A DNA stretch of 64,000 nt from Ureibacillus manganicus DSM 26584 (lineage in GTDB: Bacteria > Bacillota > Bacilli > Bacillales_A > Planococcaceae), in contig NZ_JPVN01000001.1 in assembly GCF_000772945.1 (NCBI RefSeq), forward strand, positions 281,993 to 345,992, read 5' to 3'. The position numbers and the translations under genes were made by a program. Position 1 is the stretch's first letter, and every line of letters begins with the position of its first letter. Positions 36,166 through 45,147 of the stretch are shown here, piece after piece. The notes under the pieces are model-generated. The model searched no databases, had not been told where the DNA came from, and was given only the letters and a program-made list of their open reading frames with translations.

Positions 36166-38673
36166 TTACTGCGCAGCACCATGACAGTTTTTATATTTCT
36201 TGCCGCTTCCACATGGACAAGGATCATTACGTCCAATGTTTTCTGCTTTACGAACTGGTTGTTTTTTCTTCGGTCCAGCTTCTTCTTTCGGATTTACCGC
36301 TTGTCCCTTTGCAACTTCTTCACGTTCTAAGTTGTTGCGAATCTGAGCTTTCATTGCGTACTTCGAAACGTCTTCACGGATGGAAGCAACCATATCTTCG
36401 AACATCGCAAATCCTTCTTTTTGATATTCGCGAAGTGGATCTGTTTGACCATATGCACGTAAATGAATCCCTTGACGTAATTGGTCCATCGCATCAATAT
36501 GATCAATCCATTTCGTATCAATTGAACGAAGTAAGATAACTTTTTCAAACTCGCGCATACGTTCTGCTGAAAGTTCTTCTTCTTTCGCATCGTATTTTTT
36601 CTGAACCTCATCGTAGATAAAGTTAATAATTTCTTCTGGAGACTTCCCTTCAAGGTTAGCCGCCTTCACAACACCTTCATCTAAAAGATTCGCTTGAACA
36701 TAGTCCTCGATTGCTTTTAAGTTCCACTCTTTTTCATCACCTTGTGTGTGAACACCAACAATGGATTCAATCGTTTCTTGAATCATAGACTCCACAAGTT
36801 CACGCATATTTTCAGATTCTAGTACTTGACGACGTTCTTGGTAAATAACTTCACGTTGTTGACGTAAAACATCATCATATTGCAATAAACGTTTACGAGC
36901 ATCAAAGTTATTTCCTTCTACACGTTTTTGAGCACCTTCAACTGCTCTTGACACCATACCAGACTGAATTGGTTGAGAATCATCCATACCAAGACGTGTC
37001 ATCATTGCTTTCATTTTATCTGAACCGAAGCGACGCATTAGCTCATCCTCAAGTGAAAGGTAGAATTGCGTATAACCAGGGTCACCTTGACGACCAGAAC
37101 GACCACGTAACTGGTTATCAATTCGGCGTGATTCATGACGTTCTGTACCAATAACAGCAAGACCGCCAAGCTCTAAAACACCTTCACCAAGTTTAATGTC
37201 TGTACCACGACCAGCCATGTTTGTAGCAATTGTTACTGAACCACGTTTCCCTGCATCTGCAATAATTTCTGCTTCACGTTCATGGTTTTTCGCGTTCAAT
37301 ACATTATGTGGAATTTTATATTTAGTTAATAGATTAGAAATAATCTCCGACGTTTCAATCGCAACCGTACCAACTAACACAGGTTGACCCGCTTTGTGGC
37401 GTTCAGCAATATCATTCGCAACAGCTTTAAATTTACCTTCCATTGAAGCGTAAATTAAATCTGGTTTATCCTGACGTGCAATCGGTCTATTCGTAGGAAT
37501 TGCAACAACTTGCATGTTATAAATATTACGGAATTCCTCTTCCTCTGTTTTTGCAGTACCAGTCATACCTGATAATTTTTCATACATACGGAAGTAGTTT
37601 TGGAACGTAATTGTAGCCATTGTCATCGATTCGTTTTGAATCTCTACGCCTTCTTTAGCTTCAATCGCTTGGTGTAACCCATCTGAGTAACGACGCCCCT
37701 TCATTAAACGACCTGTGAAGCCGTCAACGATTACGATTTCGCCATCTTGAACAACATAGTCAACATCAAGGTGCATAGAAGCATGCGCTTTTAATGACTG
37801 ATTAATTGCGTGTAATAAGCGTACATGTGTTAAATCAAATAAATTATCAACACCAAAAGCTTTTTCCGCTTTTGAAATACCACTTTCCGTTAACGTTACG
37901 CCTTTTGTTGTTTCTTCGTAAGAATAATCTTCTTCCGGTTTTAACATGCGTACAAATGCATTTGACTGTACATAAAGTTTCGCTGATTTACCAGCTTGTC
38001 CAGAAATGATTAATGGTGTACGCGCTTCATCGATTAAGATGGAGTCAACTTCGTCAATTACTGCGTAATACAACGGACGCTGAACACGGTCTTCTTTATA
38101 AAGAACCATGTTATCACGTAAATAGTCGAACCCTAATTCATTGTTCGTTGTATATGTAATATCCGCAGCATAAGCTTCACGTTTTTCATCTTTTGATAAG
38201 CTGTTTAAGTTTAAACCAACCGTCAAACCTAGGAAGTTATATAGTTCACCCATTTGAGATGCGTCACGACTAGCAAGGTATTCGTTCACTGTTACAACGT
38301 GTACACCTTTACCTGTTAACGCATTTAAATAAACGGCCATCGTGGAAGTTAACGTTTTCCCTTCCCCAGTTTTCATTTCTGCGATATTGCCGTCATTCAA
38401 AGTTGCCGCACCCATTAACTGAACACGGAACGGGTACATTCCTAACACACGTTTAGATGCTTCACGACAAACAGCAAATGCTTCTGGAAGCATTTGTTCT
38501 AACGATTCACCATCTTGATAACGTTGTTTAAATTCTGTTGTTTTTTCTTTTAATTCATCATCTGACAACTTCTCTATTTGAGAAGCAAGAGCCTCTATTT
38601 GATCTGCTTTTTTTTCAAGTTTTTTAATTTCTTTTTTGTTCGGATCAAAAATTTTACTTAATATGTTAGCCAT
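36166..38673 (-). CDS. secA: Preprotein translocase ATPase SecA
   Basis: 835-residue motor of the Sec secretion pathway. Walker [12 protein letters not shown] (about 98-108), DEVD box [30 protein letters not shown], and [13 protein letters not shown] of the second nucleotide-binding fold are intact. The C-terminal zinc motif [14 protein letters not shown] is present. The ATG at 38671-38673 is chosen with AGGAAGTG nine bases upstream; a GTG four codons earlier overlaps that site. Full family length. Confidence 0.98.
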   Translation of the reverse strand: MANILSKIFDPNKKEIKKLEKKADQIEALASQIEKLSDDELKEKTTEFKQRYQDGESLEQMLPEAFAVCREASKRVLGMYPFRVQLMGAATLNDGNIAEMKTGEGKTLTSTMAVYLNALTGKGVHVVTVNEYLASRDASQMGELYNFLGLTVGLNLNSLSKDEKREAYAADITYTTNNELGFDYLRDNMVLYKEDRVQRPLYYAVIDEVDSILIDEARTPLIISGQAGKSAKLYVQSNAFVRMLKPEEDYSYEETTKGVTLTESGISKAEKAFGVDNLFDLTHVRLLHAINQSLKAHASMHLDVDYVVQDGEIVIVDGFTGRLMKGRRYSDGLHQAIEAKEGVEIQNESMTMATITFQNYFRMYEKLSGMTGTAKTEEEEFRNIYNMQVVAIPTNRPIARQDKPDLIYASMEGKFKAVANDIAERHKAGQPVLVGTVAIETSEIISNLLTKYKIPHNVLNAKNHEREAEIIADAGKRGSVTIATNMAGRGTDIKLGEGVLELGGLAVIGTERHESRRIDNQLRGRSGRQGDPGYTQFYLSLEDELMRRFGSDKMKAMMTRLGMDDSQPIQSGMVSRAVEGAQKRVEGNNFDARKRLLQYDDVLRQQREVIYQERRQVLESENMRELVESMIQETIESIVGVHTQGDEKEWNLKAIEDYVQANLLDEGVVKAANLEGKSPEEIINFIYDEVQKKYDAKEEELSAERMREFEKVILLRSIDTKWIDHIDAMDQLRQGIHLRAYGQTDPLREYQKEGFAMFEDMVASIREDVSKYAMKAQIRNNLEREEVAKGQAVNPKEEAGPKKKQPVRKAENIGRNDPCPCGSGKKYKNCHGAAQ

Positions 38674-38890
38674 AAAATTTTTCACTTCCTATTTAGTCTC
38701 ACTCTCCATTCTAACAAATAGTAAGGAGTGGGGCAAATGACCTTATCTATTTCTTTTTGCGCCTTGCCACTCACCCAGTTCGATAACGCCTTTTGGTTTA
38801 GTGAATAAAAAATATTCAGTTAGGATAAAAGGGATATGATGTACATTTATTGAATTAAAATAACGAAGTTAATTTTGGGAGGATAATAAA

Positions 38891-39316
38891 ATGGGCGTAG
38901 AAGTATATTTAGTTTTTAACGGCAATTGTCGTGAAGCAGCTGAATTTTATGCAGAGGCATTTAAAACAGAAAAACCACAAATTAGTACATTTGGAGAAGC
39001 GCACAACGATCCGAATTTTGAAATGCCAGAAGAAGCTAAAAACTTAGTTATGCACACTCGACTGAATATCGCTGGAAGTCGTGTAATGTTTTCGGATACA
39101 TGGCCAGGTCAACCTTATGTTGTAGGTAACAATGTGACAGTTGCAGTTCTATCAGATGATGAAGAATATTTAAGAAATTCATTTGATGCATTAAAAGAAG
39201 GCGGCACAGTAACCATGGAGCTACAAGAAACATTTTGGAGCAAAAGTTACGGTGCATTAAAGGACAAATTCGGAGTCGAATGGCAATTCAGCCATGAAGT
39301 TTCTGAAGGACAGTAA
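38891..39316 (+). CDS. VOC/PhnB-like (glyoxalase-fold) protein
   Basis: 141-residue protein with the DUF1338-unrelated PhnB/YjdN-type glyoxalase fold: VYLVFNGNCREAAEFYAEAF at the N-terminus, SRVMFSDTWPG in the middle, and FWSKSYGALKDKFGVEWQFS at the C-terminus. These are compact dimeric metal or non-metal enzymes or resistance proteins; the substrate is unknown. GGGAGG lies eight bases before the ATG. It is the only plus-strand gene between secA and the chemoreceptor and ends in a shared terminator. Confidence 0.82.
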   Translation: MGVEVYLVFNGNCREAAEFYAEAFKTEKPQISTFGEAHNDPNFEMPEEAKNLVMHTRLNIAGSRVMFSDTWPGQPYVVGNNVTVAVLSDDEEYLRNSFDALKEGGTVTMELQETFWSKSYGALKDKFGVEWQFSHEVSEGQ

Positions 39317-39318
39317 AA

Positions 39319-39355
39319 TAAAACACCTTCGATAATTTCCTCGAAGGTGTTTTTA
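39319..39355. terminator. Bidirectional terminator between the VOC gene and the chemoreceptor
   Basis: Perfect 12-bp stem AAACACCTTCGA/TCGAAGGTGTTT with an 8-base loop and T/A tails on both sides. Confidence 0.92.
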
Positions 39356-39359
39356 TTGC

Positions 39360-41330
39360 TTAGTATTTAAACTTAGAAATTAACATGCGTAGATCTTCAG
39401 CCATTTCTGTTAAAGACTGTGCCATAGCAGACATTTCTTCTACAGCTGCCAACTGTTGTTCCGCAGAAGCGGCAACTTGTTCAGAAATTGCAGCATTTTC
39501 TTGTGCCAAAATGGCTTGTTCGTTCACAACTACAATTGTTTTTTGGATTGAATGAGAAACCTGTTTAGTCGTAATAGAAACTTCTTGCATTTGAGGAGTA
39601 ACTGTATTCAGACTTTCTAAGATTTGATGGAACTTAATCACCGCTTCATTAGAAATCTCTACTCCTTCTTCTACCCCTTTTGTTACACGGGTCATAATTT
39701 CATAGGTATTATCAGTGTCATCTTGAATAGCATAAATAATTTCTCGGATATCCGTTGCAGACGCTCGGGATTGTTCAGCTAATTTTTTCACTTCATCCGC
39801 CACTACGGCGAACCCTTTGCCATGTTCCCCTGCTCTTGCTGCTTCTATAGATGCATTCAGTGATAGTAAATTTGTTTGTTCTGCAATCCCTGTAATAATT
39901 TTCAATATAGAATCTATCTGTTTAGAGCGATCAGTTAACGATTGAATAATCTTATTAGATTCTGTGACTAGTTGTTGAATGGATTGCATTTTATTAACAA
40001 TATTTCCAACTGACTTTCCGCCTTCTTCAGCTTGCTTCGTTGCTTCAGAAGATAATTCTGTCACTTTATTTGAAGCTTGCGAAATGCGCTGTGCACCGTT
40101 TGAAATTTCAGCTAAGGATCTAACACTTACTTCTGCATCATCTTTTTGTTTTTCAGCGCTCACAGAAACTTGTTGAATAGATGTAGCAACCTGTTCTGTC
40201 GATGCACTCGTTTCCTCTGTACTTGCGGATAACTGCTCAGCTGAAGCAGCAACTTGTTCTGCATTCTGTTCAATATTACTTAACAGCGATTTCAAGTTAT
40301 TTTGCATACTAATAAAAGCCTCACCTAACTGACCAATTTCATCATTTGTTTTCACGTGGATTGTTTCGGTTAAGTCCCCATTACTAACCTTAACTGCTTT
40401 TTCTTTTAAATCTTTAATCGGTCTAACAATTGAGCGGATGATAAAGAAGATCAGAATAGCACCTATTCCAGTAGCAATAACTAGAATGAATAACATAGAA
40501 TCCAATATTGGAGAAGCTGCTTCATTTATTTCTTCTGTATACATATTTCCTGCAACTTTCCATCCTGTTAACTCATTGGTTGTGTAGCCCATTATTTTAT
40601 GTTTTCCATCTAAATCATATTCAAACGTTCCAGAAGTATCAGTAAATAACGTTTGATAGAAAGATTCAGTTGCCTCAGAACCAGCTTTGTTCACTGGATG
40701 TGAAATATAATTTCTATTTTGGTCTAATAAAAGAGCGTACCCTTCATTTCCAATAGTTATTTGGTTCGTCAGTTCTTGAAGATAACCCATTTTCAAATCA
40801 ATTCCGACTACCCCTATACCATTACTATGGGCTATAGTAACCGTTACTTCATTAGTCGCTGCTGATACATACGGATCCGAAATTAGTGACTGCCCTTTTT
40901 GAGCCATTGCATCTTGGTACCAACTTCTTTCTCCTGCATCAAAATCTGATCCTAGTTCAACATGCGGATAAATAATTAATGAACCATCAGGTCGCGCCAT
41001 ATAAATCGCTTCGGCTTCAGGGTGCAAATCGATATAATGTTTTAAAATATTCTCCACTAAATCCCTATCTTGCAGTTCGCTTTCACTAAACGAATTTGCT
41101 ATTTGGCTTGCATCATTTAATTTCGGTTCAATCGCGGTGTCGATTGCGAGATTTAGGATATTAAGATTATTCTCAATAGCAGAGTAAAATTCGTTTTGAA
41201 CCGCTTTTTTTGCAGCAAAAAACGAACTTGTTCCTATAAGGAGAGAAGGAATTATTAATATGAGGGCAAAAGATATTATTAGTTTTGGTTTTAAATTTTT
41301 AATGGTAAACCATCTTGATGTTTGTTTCAT
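39360..41330 (-). CDS. Methyl-accepting chemotaxis protein with dCache sensor
   Basis: 656-residue transmembrane chemoreceptor. Membrane segment 1 (about 17-40), a double-Cache extracellular sensor (about 45-275, with [17 protein letters not shown] and [17 protein letters not shown]), membrane segment 2 (about 280-302), HAMP (about 303-356), and a long helical signalling domain. The conserved hairpin tip [19 protein letters not shown] that contacts CheA/CheW is intact. The dCache type often binds amino acids, but the ligand is unknown. A sigma-D-like promoter precedes it, matching its role in motility. Confidence 0.93.
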   Translation of the reverse strand: MKQTSRWFTIKNLKPKLIISFALILIIPSLLIGTSSFFAAKKAVQNEFYSAIENNLNILNLAIDTAIEPKLNDASQIANSFSESELQDRDLVENILKHYIDLHPEAEAIYMARPDGSLIIYPHVELGSDFDAGERSWYQDAMAQKGQSLISDPYVSAATNEVTVTIAHSNGIGVVGIDLKMGYLQELTNQITIGNEGYALLLDQNRNYISHPVNKAGSEATESFYQTLFTDTSGTFEYDLDGKHKIMGYTTNELTGWKVAGNMYTEEINEAASPILDSMLFILVIATGIGAILIFFIIRSIVRPIKDLKEKAVKVSNGDLTETIHVKTNDEIGQLGEAFISMQNNLKSLLSNIEQNAEQVAASAEQLSASTEETSASTEQVATSIQQVSVSAEKQKDDAEVSVRSLAEISNGAQRISQASNKVTELSSEATKQAEEGGKSVGNIVNKMQSIQQLVTESNKIIQSLTDRSKQIDSILKIITGIAEQTNLLSLNASIEAARAGEHGKGFAVVADEVKKLAEQSRASATDIREIIYAIQDDTDNTYEIMTRVTKGVEEGVEISNEAVIKFHQILESLNTVTPQMQEVSITTKQVSHSIQKTIVVVNEQAILAQENAAISEQVAASAEQQLAAVEEMSAMAQSLTEMAEDLRMLISKFKY

Positions 41331-41364
41331 GTGTGAATTCCTTCCAATTAAATAATGTTATGTA

Positions 41365-41391
41365 AATTCGGTAACGAAATATTTTATTTTA
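41365..41391 (-). promoter_or_regulatory. Sigma-D-like promoter of the chemoreceptor
   Basis: Minus strand TAAA (41388-41391), 15 bp, ACCGAATT (41365-41372), compared with consensus TAAA-N15-GCCGATAT; CCGA core and spacing match. About 35 bp before the start codon. The remaining gene-free sequence to 41715 holds only the remnant at 41504-41635 and a terminator. Confidence 0.5.
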
Positions 41392-41503
41392 TAGTTTTTT
41401 GTAAGACAAATATTAGCAAAATAGTTATCACTATTTATATTACTGTGTATTTTTTTAGAAGAATACATGAAAAATTTTACAATGAATTAAAAAAGAACTG
41501 AGT

Positions 41504-41635
41504 TCAATAATTTCCCAGCTCCACCTCCCAACCGTTGCGATTTTCTCCCGTCTTCGCCCACTTCTTTGTATGTATGGTCGTGAAAGCACCGAATCTATTT
41601 CTACTTTGTAACTCTTGTATGTAAATAAGTAATGC
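41504..41635 (-). pseudogene. Possible C-terminal coding remnant, about 43 codons, no start
   Basis: One minus-strand frame stays open from 41635 to a TGA at 41504-41506 and reads like a real protein end (ELQSRNRFGAFTT ... KTGENRNGWEVELGNY). It has no start codon with a ribosome site; the frame is closed upstream by a stop at 41636-41638. The GC content is higher than the surrounding AT-rich gap. Probably the decayed tail of a lost gene or a transferred fragment. Family not recognised. The call rests only on amino-acid plausibility. Confidence 0.3.
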
Positions 41636-41663
41636 TTAGTAAAATCAGTAAAATTTATAATCA

Positions 41664-41709
41664 AATAAAAGAATCCATTGTGAAATTGTGAATTTCAAAC
41701 GGATTCTTC
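41664..41709 (-). terminator. Terminator of the XRE/membrane protein operon
   Basis: AGAATCC (41670-41676) and GGATTCT (41701-41707) pair, with inner GAAATT/AATTTC pairing; A-run before it on the plus strand. Confidence 0.7.
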
Positions 41710-41715
41710 AACACC

Positions 41716-42024
41716 TTAATTTCGATTATTTGCTATGGCAGAACCAATCGCATAGAACATCATATGCGAACAATAGATTGCAGAAATTAACCAAAATGCT
41801 AGTAAATCGTGGAATACAGCAAGCGATAAAAACCAGCAAATAAAGATCACTACTAACGAACCAATCCAACCATAAGAACGGCCAATGTGATCGTTATAGA
41901 CAAATCGCTCATCATGTTGCTTTTTCTTTTTCATAATCTGACGTGGAATAAGAAATGCACTTAACACAATGACCGCTAAAATACTCCAGAAAACAATCTG
42001 CACCCAAATATTTTCAAAATCCAT
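41716..42024 (-). CDS. Small membrane protein paired with an XRE regulator
   Basis: 102-residue protein with three hydrophobic segments (about 7-26, 52-69, 75-95) and a conserved-looking cytoplasmic KKKKQHDERFVYNDHIGRSYGW loop. DER-containing small membrane proteins of this sort (DUF2178/DUF3796-like) are regularly encoded directly after a short XRE repressor. The ATG starts immediately after the upstream stop codon (TAAATG), so translation is coupled. Function unknown; the family placement is tentative. Confidence 0.65.
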   Translation of the reverse strand: MDFENIWVQIVFWSILAVIVLSAFLIPRQIMKKKKQHDERFVYNDHIGRSYGWIGSLVVIFICWFLSLAVFHDLLAFWLISAIYCSHMMFYAIGSAIANNRN

Positions 42025-42228
42025 TTACTTTTCCTCCCCTTCGAAAATAAATACATCTTCAATTCGACACTGAAACACTTTAGCAATCTTGTAAGCAAGC
42101 ATTATGGACGGATTATATCTTCCCTTTTCAAGCGAACTTATAGTTTGTCTTGAGACTTCCAACTTTTCTGCGAGTTCATCTTGAGTTAAATCAAAAATCG
42201 TTCGTAAATCCCTAATGCGATTCTGCAC
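42025..42228 (-). CDS. Short XRE-family helix-turn-helix regulator
   Basis: 67-residue DNA-binding protein consisting almost only of the HTH domain (IRDLRTIFDLTQDELAEKLEVSRQTISSLEKGRYNPS), with the YP-type tail (RIEDVFIFEGEE) typical of short membrane-partnered regulators. The GTG at 42226-42228 is preferred because AGGGGTGA lies just before it; an ATG at 42243 has no clear site. Two perfect-spaced palindromes and a third weaker copy cover its promoter, so autoregulation is very likely. Confidence 0.85.
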   Translation of the reverse strand: MQNRIRDLRTIFDLTQDELAEKLEVSRQTISSLEKGRYNPSIMLAYKIAKVFQCRIEDVFIFEGEEK

Positions 42229-42249
42229 CTTCTCACCCCTCATTAAAAT

Positions 42250-42310
42250 GTAAAGTCAACTTTACGTAAAGTGTACTTTACATTTACGGTGAATGTCAAG
42301 TAGGCTTTAC
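42250..42310 (-). promoter_or_regulatory. Promoter with three operator palindromes for the XRE operon
   Basis: Two 16-bp palindromes of form GTAAAGT-NN-ACTTTAC (first with one arm change) lie end to end at 42250-42265 and 42266-42281, and a two-mismatch copy lies at 42295-42310. On the minus strand TTGACA (42294-42299), 18 bp, TACACT forms the promoter; the third copy covers the -35 and the second covers the -10. This is a strong picture of a self-repressed promoter. Confidence 0.75.
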
Positions 42311-42342
42311 ATATTTTTCGAAATTTTTGGTGTGTCTGGAGT

Positions 42343-42440
42343 TAATCGGACACTTTCCTAATTTTATCGGACAGTTTGGGAGAATTATCGGACACTTTTT
42401 TCATCTTATCGGACAAATCTACACTTTTATCGGACATTTC
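42343..42440. repeat. Array IV: five direct repeats with exact 21-bp period
   Basis: CGGACA begins at 42347, 42368, 42389, 42410 and 42431, each step exactly 21 bp. The unit is CGGACA plus about 11 variable bases ending in TTAT before the next CGGACA. It lies between the XRE operator region and the EamA gene. Whether it acts on either gene is unknown. Confidence 0.85.
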
Positions 42441-42517
42441 GGCCTTCCTCTGAACTGAAGAACTCTTGCACAGGCACCCTACAAGGCGAATGTCCATATA
42501 TTAGAGGAAGATCTCTT

Positions 42518-43441
42518 ATGGAGAGAAGGGTTGTTGTGGGAAATGAAGGCAGTAGTAAGTTAACCACATATAGTTTACTTATTTTTTTAATCGTCGTATG
42601 GGGTGTGAGTTGGCCCATCTATAAGAATGCAGTCCCCTATATGCCACCATTTCTATTTGCAGGATTCCGCGCATTTGTAGGCGGCCTAATACTCTTAATA
42701 TTCATTTTAAATCGAAGACATCTGCTCAAACTAAAAGAAAATTGGCAGTTTTATATACTATCAGCCACGCTGAATATTACATTCTATTTAGGAATTCAGA
42801 CAGTTGGCCTAAACTTTCTACCTGGGGGACTCTTCTCTGTACTCGTTTATTTTCAACCAGTGCTACTCGGCTTACTTTCTTTTTGGTTTCTAAAAGAAAA
42901 TATGACTTTATTAAAAATTCTCGGGCTTATTCTTGGTTTTATAGGAATAATTTTTGTTAGTGTGGATGGTTTAACAATTCACTTATCTGTAATCGGTGTT
43001 TTACTCGCCCTCGCTACCGCATTGAGTTGGGCGATTGGAGTTGTCTATGTTAAGAAAAATAAATTGAGAATCGATGCCTACTGGATGGTTGTCATGCAGT
43101 TGCTTATTGGGGGAGCAACTTTATTAATTGCTGGTGGGTTTACTGAAAAAGTGAATGACATCGTTTGGAATACAGATCTCATACTCACTTTAATCTGGGG
43201 TTCGACATTAGGTATGCCGATTGCACAATTTATTTACTATAAGTTAATGAATGAAGGCGAAGCAAGTAAAGTAGGAGCATTTACCTTCTTAGTACCGATC
43301 ATTTCAGTGTTAGTCAGTGCACTATTCTTAGGAGAAGCTATTACATTTAAATTGTTCATCGGAATGATCCTAGTTGGTGTGAGTATTTATTTAGTAAATG
43401 TGAATTTTAGAAAAGGAAAAAAAGTACCAGGTTCTAACTAA
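42518..43441 (+). CDS. EamA/DMT family transporter
   Basis: 307-residue membrane protein with ten hydrophobic segments arranged as two EamA repeats. FLIVVWGVSWPIYKNAV and PPFLFAGFRAFVGGLILL are typical of the first repeat; GVLLALATALSWAIGVVYVKK opens the second. Members export amino acids or other metabolites; the substrate is unknown. AGAGGAAG lies seven bases before the ATG (42518); a GTG eight codons in with AGAAGGG is an alternative start. Plus-strand gene ending at a terminator shared with pgcA. Confidence 0.88.
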   Translation: MERRVVVGNEGSSKLTTYSLLIFLIVVWGVSWPIYKNAVPYMPPFLFAGFRAFVGGLILLIFILNRRHLLKLKENWQFYILSATLNITFYLGIQTVGLNFLPGGLFSVLVYFQPVLLGLLSFWFLKENMTLLKILGLILGFIGIIFVSVDGLTIHLSVIGVLLALATALSWAIGVVYVKKNKLRIDAYWMVVMQLLIGGATLLIAGGFTEKVNDIVWNTDLILTLIWGSTLGMPIAQFIYYKLMNEGEASKVGAFTFLVPIISVLVSALFLGEAITFKLFIGMILVGVSIYLVNVNFRKGKKVPGSN

Positions 43442-43458
43442 TTAGCCCCTGGTACCTT
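43420..43458. terminator. Terminator between the EamA gene and pgcA
   Basis: GTACCAGG (43424-43431) pairs with CCTGGTAC (43448-43455), with an A-run before it, between convergent genes. The 16-base loop contains the EamA stop codon. Confidence 0.7.
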
Positions 43459-43461
43459 CTA

Positions 43462-45147
43462 TTAATTTGCAAACTTCAAAATCTCTTTTTCGATTTGATC
43501 AATAACTGAATCTTCTTGATTAACCAATCCCATATAGAACTTACATTTTGGTTCAGTTCCTGATGGACGGGCACAAATCCAAGAACCATCTTCAAGAATG
43601 AACTTCAACACATTCGAATTTGGTAACTCAATCGTTTCCTCTGTTCCATCAGCTAAAGTAGCAATTCCTGTTTTATAATCCTCAATTCGCGAAACTTTTA
43701 AACCAGCAAACTCATTTGGCGCAGATGCACGTAAGTTGGACATGATGGCACCAATCTTTTGTTGGCCTTCCATTCCGTCAAACTTCAAGGAAATCAGTCT
43801 TTCTGTATATTGGCCATACTGAGCGTATAAAGCATCAAGTACTTGCAACAGTGATTTGCCTTCATTTTTATAATATGCAGCCATTTCAGCGGTCAATAAA
43901 GCAATTTGCACTGCATCTTTATCACGAACAAAATCTCCTGCTAAATAGCCATAACTTTCTTCATACCCAAATAGGAATGTATGCTCACCTGTTTTCTCAA
44001 AGTGTGCCATTTGTTCTGCAATAAATTTGAAGCCTGTTAACGTATTAATCGTCTTAACGCCAAATGACTCTGCAATTGCAGCACCCATTTCAGAAGTAAC
44101 GATAGTTTTCACCATTGCACCATTCTCAGGTAACGTTCCATTTTCTTTTTTCGTAGATAATAAATAATGAAGAATCATTGCGCCAAGCTGATTGCCCGTT
44201 AATAATTTATACCCTTCTCCATCCTTCACCGCAACCCCAAGACGATCTGCATCTGGGTCCGTTGCAAGAAGCAACTCTGCCCCAACGCGTCCACCTACTT
44301 CAATCGCCATTTCAAATGCAGCTTTTTCTTCTGGATTTGGATAGGAAACAGTTGGAAACGCACCATCTTGTACAGCTTGTTCTTCCACAGTGTGAATGTT
44401 TGTAAAACCTGATTCACGCAGTCCACGAACAGTCGGTACAAGCCCTGATCCGTGTAAAGGTGTATACACAATACTTAAATTCTTCTCTATGTCTTTACGT
44501 TGCATCAATGACATTAACGCCAAGTTATAAGCGTCATCGATTTTTTCAAGAATTTCCGTGCAATATCCGGAAGCTAGTAGCTCATCCTTCGACATTGAAC
44601 GGATCTCAAAAATATCATCCACTGCTTCCATATGAGAAACAATTTCGTCCGCAAATTCAGGAGTTAACTGCGCACCGTCTTCTCCGTATACTTTAAACCC
44701 ATTATATTCTTTTGGATTGTGACTCGCTGTAATAACTACACCTGCAATAGCATGTAAATAACGTACTGCGAAAGATAACTCAGGCGTTGGGCGACTTTCA
44801 GTAAATATGTATACCTGAATACCATGTCGCGCTAAAACTCCAGCTGTTTCATAGGCAAACTCTTGAGAAAAATGACGTGTATCATAAGCAATGACAACAC
44901 CACGAGCTTTCGCTACGTCGCCTTGACCTTCGATTTGTCTAGCAAGCCCTTCAGCGACTAAACGAATCGTATGGTAATTCATACGGTTTGTTCCAGCACC
45001 AAGAAGACCGCGCATACCACCAGTCCCAAAAGGTACTGTCTGGTAAAAGCGATCTTCAATATCTGCTGTTCGATCTAATATGGATTCAAGTTCTGATTTA
45101 TATATAGCATCTGCACGCTCAAGCCATTTTGTATAGGTACTACTCAT
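43462..45147 (-). CDS. pgcA: Phosphoglucomutase/phosphomannomutase (PgcA type)
   Basis: 561-residue alpha-D-phosphohexomutase converting glucose-6-phosphate and glucose-1-phosphate. The phosphoserine loop GVVITASHNPKEYNG, metal loop ATDPDADRLG, sugar loop GYEESYGYLAG and phosphate-binding loop RPSGTEPKCKFY are all intact. Long form with N-terminal extension as in Bacillus PgcA. It overlaps the pgi stop by eight bases. With GalU it feeds UDP-glucose synthesis for wall teichoic acid or glycolipids. Confidence 0.95.
   Translation of the reverse strand: MSSTYTKWLERADAIYKSELESILDRTADIEDRFYQTVPFGTGGMRGLLGAGTNRMNYHTIRLVAEGLARQIEGQGDVAKARGVVIAYDTRHFSQEFAYETAGVLARHGIQVYIFTESRPTPELSFAVRYLHAIAGVVITASHNPKEYNGFKVYGEDGAQLTPEFADEIVSHMEAVDDIFEIRSMSKDELLASGYCTEILEKIDDAYNLALMSLMQRKDIEKNLSIVYTPLHGSGLVPTVRGLRESGFTNIHTVEEQAVQDGAFPTVSYPNPEEKAAFEMAIEVGGRVGAELLLATDPDADRLGVAVKDGEGYKLLTGNQLGAMILHYLLSTKKENGTLPENGAMVKTIVTSEMGAAIAESFGVKTINTLTGFKFIAEQMAHFEKTGEHTFLFGYEESYGYLAGDFVRDKDAVQIALLTAEMAAYYKNEGKSLLQVLDALYAQYGQYTERLISLKFDGMEGQQKIGAIMSNLRASAPNEFAGLKVSRIEDYKTGIATLADGTEETIELPNSNVLKFILEDGSWICARPSGTEPKCKFYMGLVNQEDSVIDQIEKEILKFAN

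Noticed and set aside
41480..41640. Cyclic-di-GMP riboswitch before the chemoreceptor
   Set aside because: The GC-richer segment attracted attention, but the conserved GEMM cores are absent and it lies upstream of the likely sigma-D promoter.
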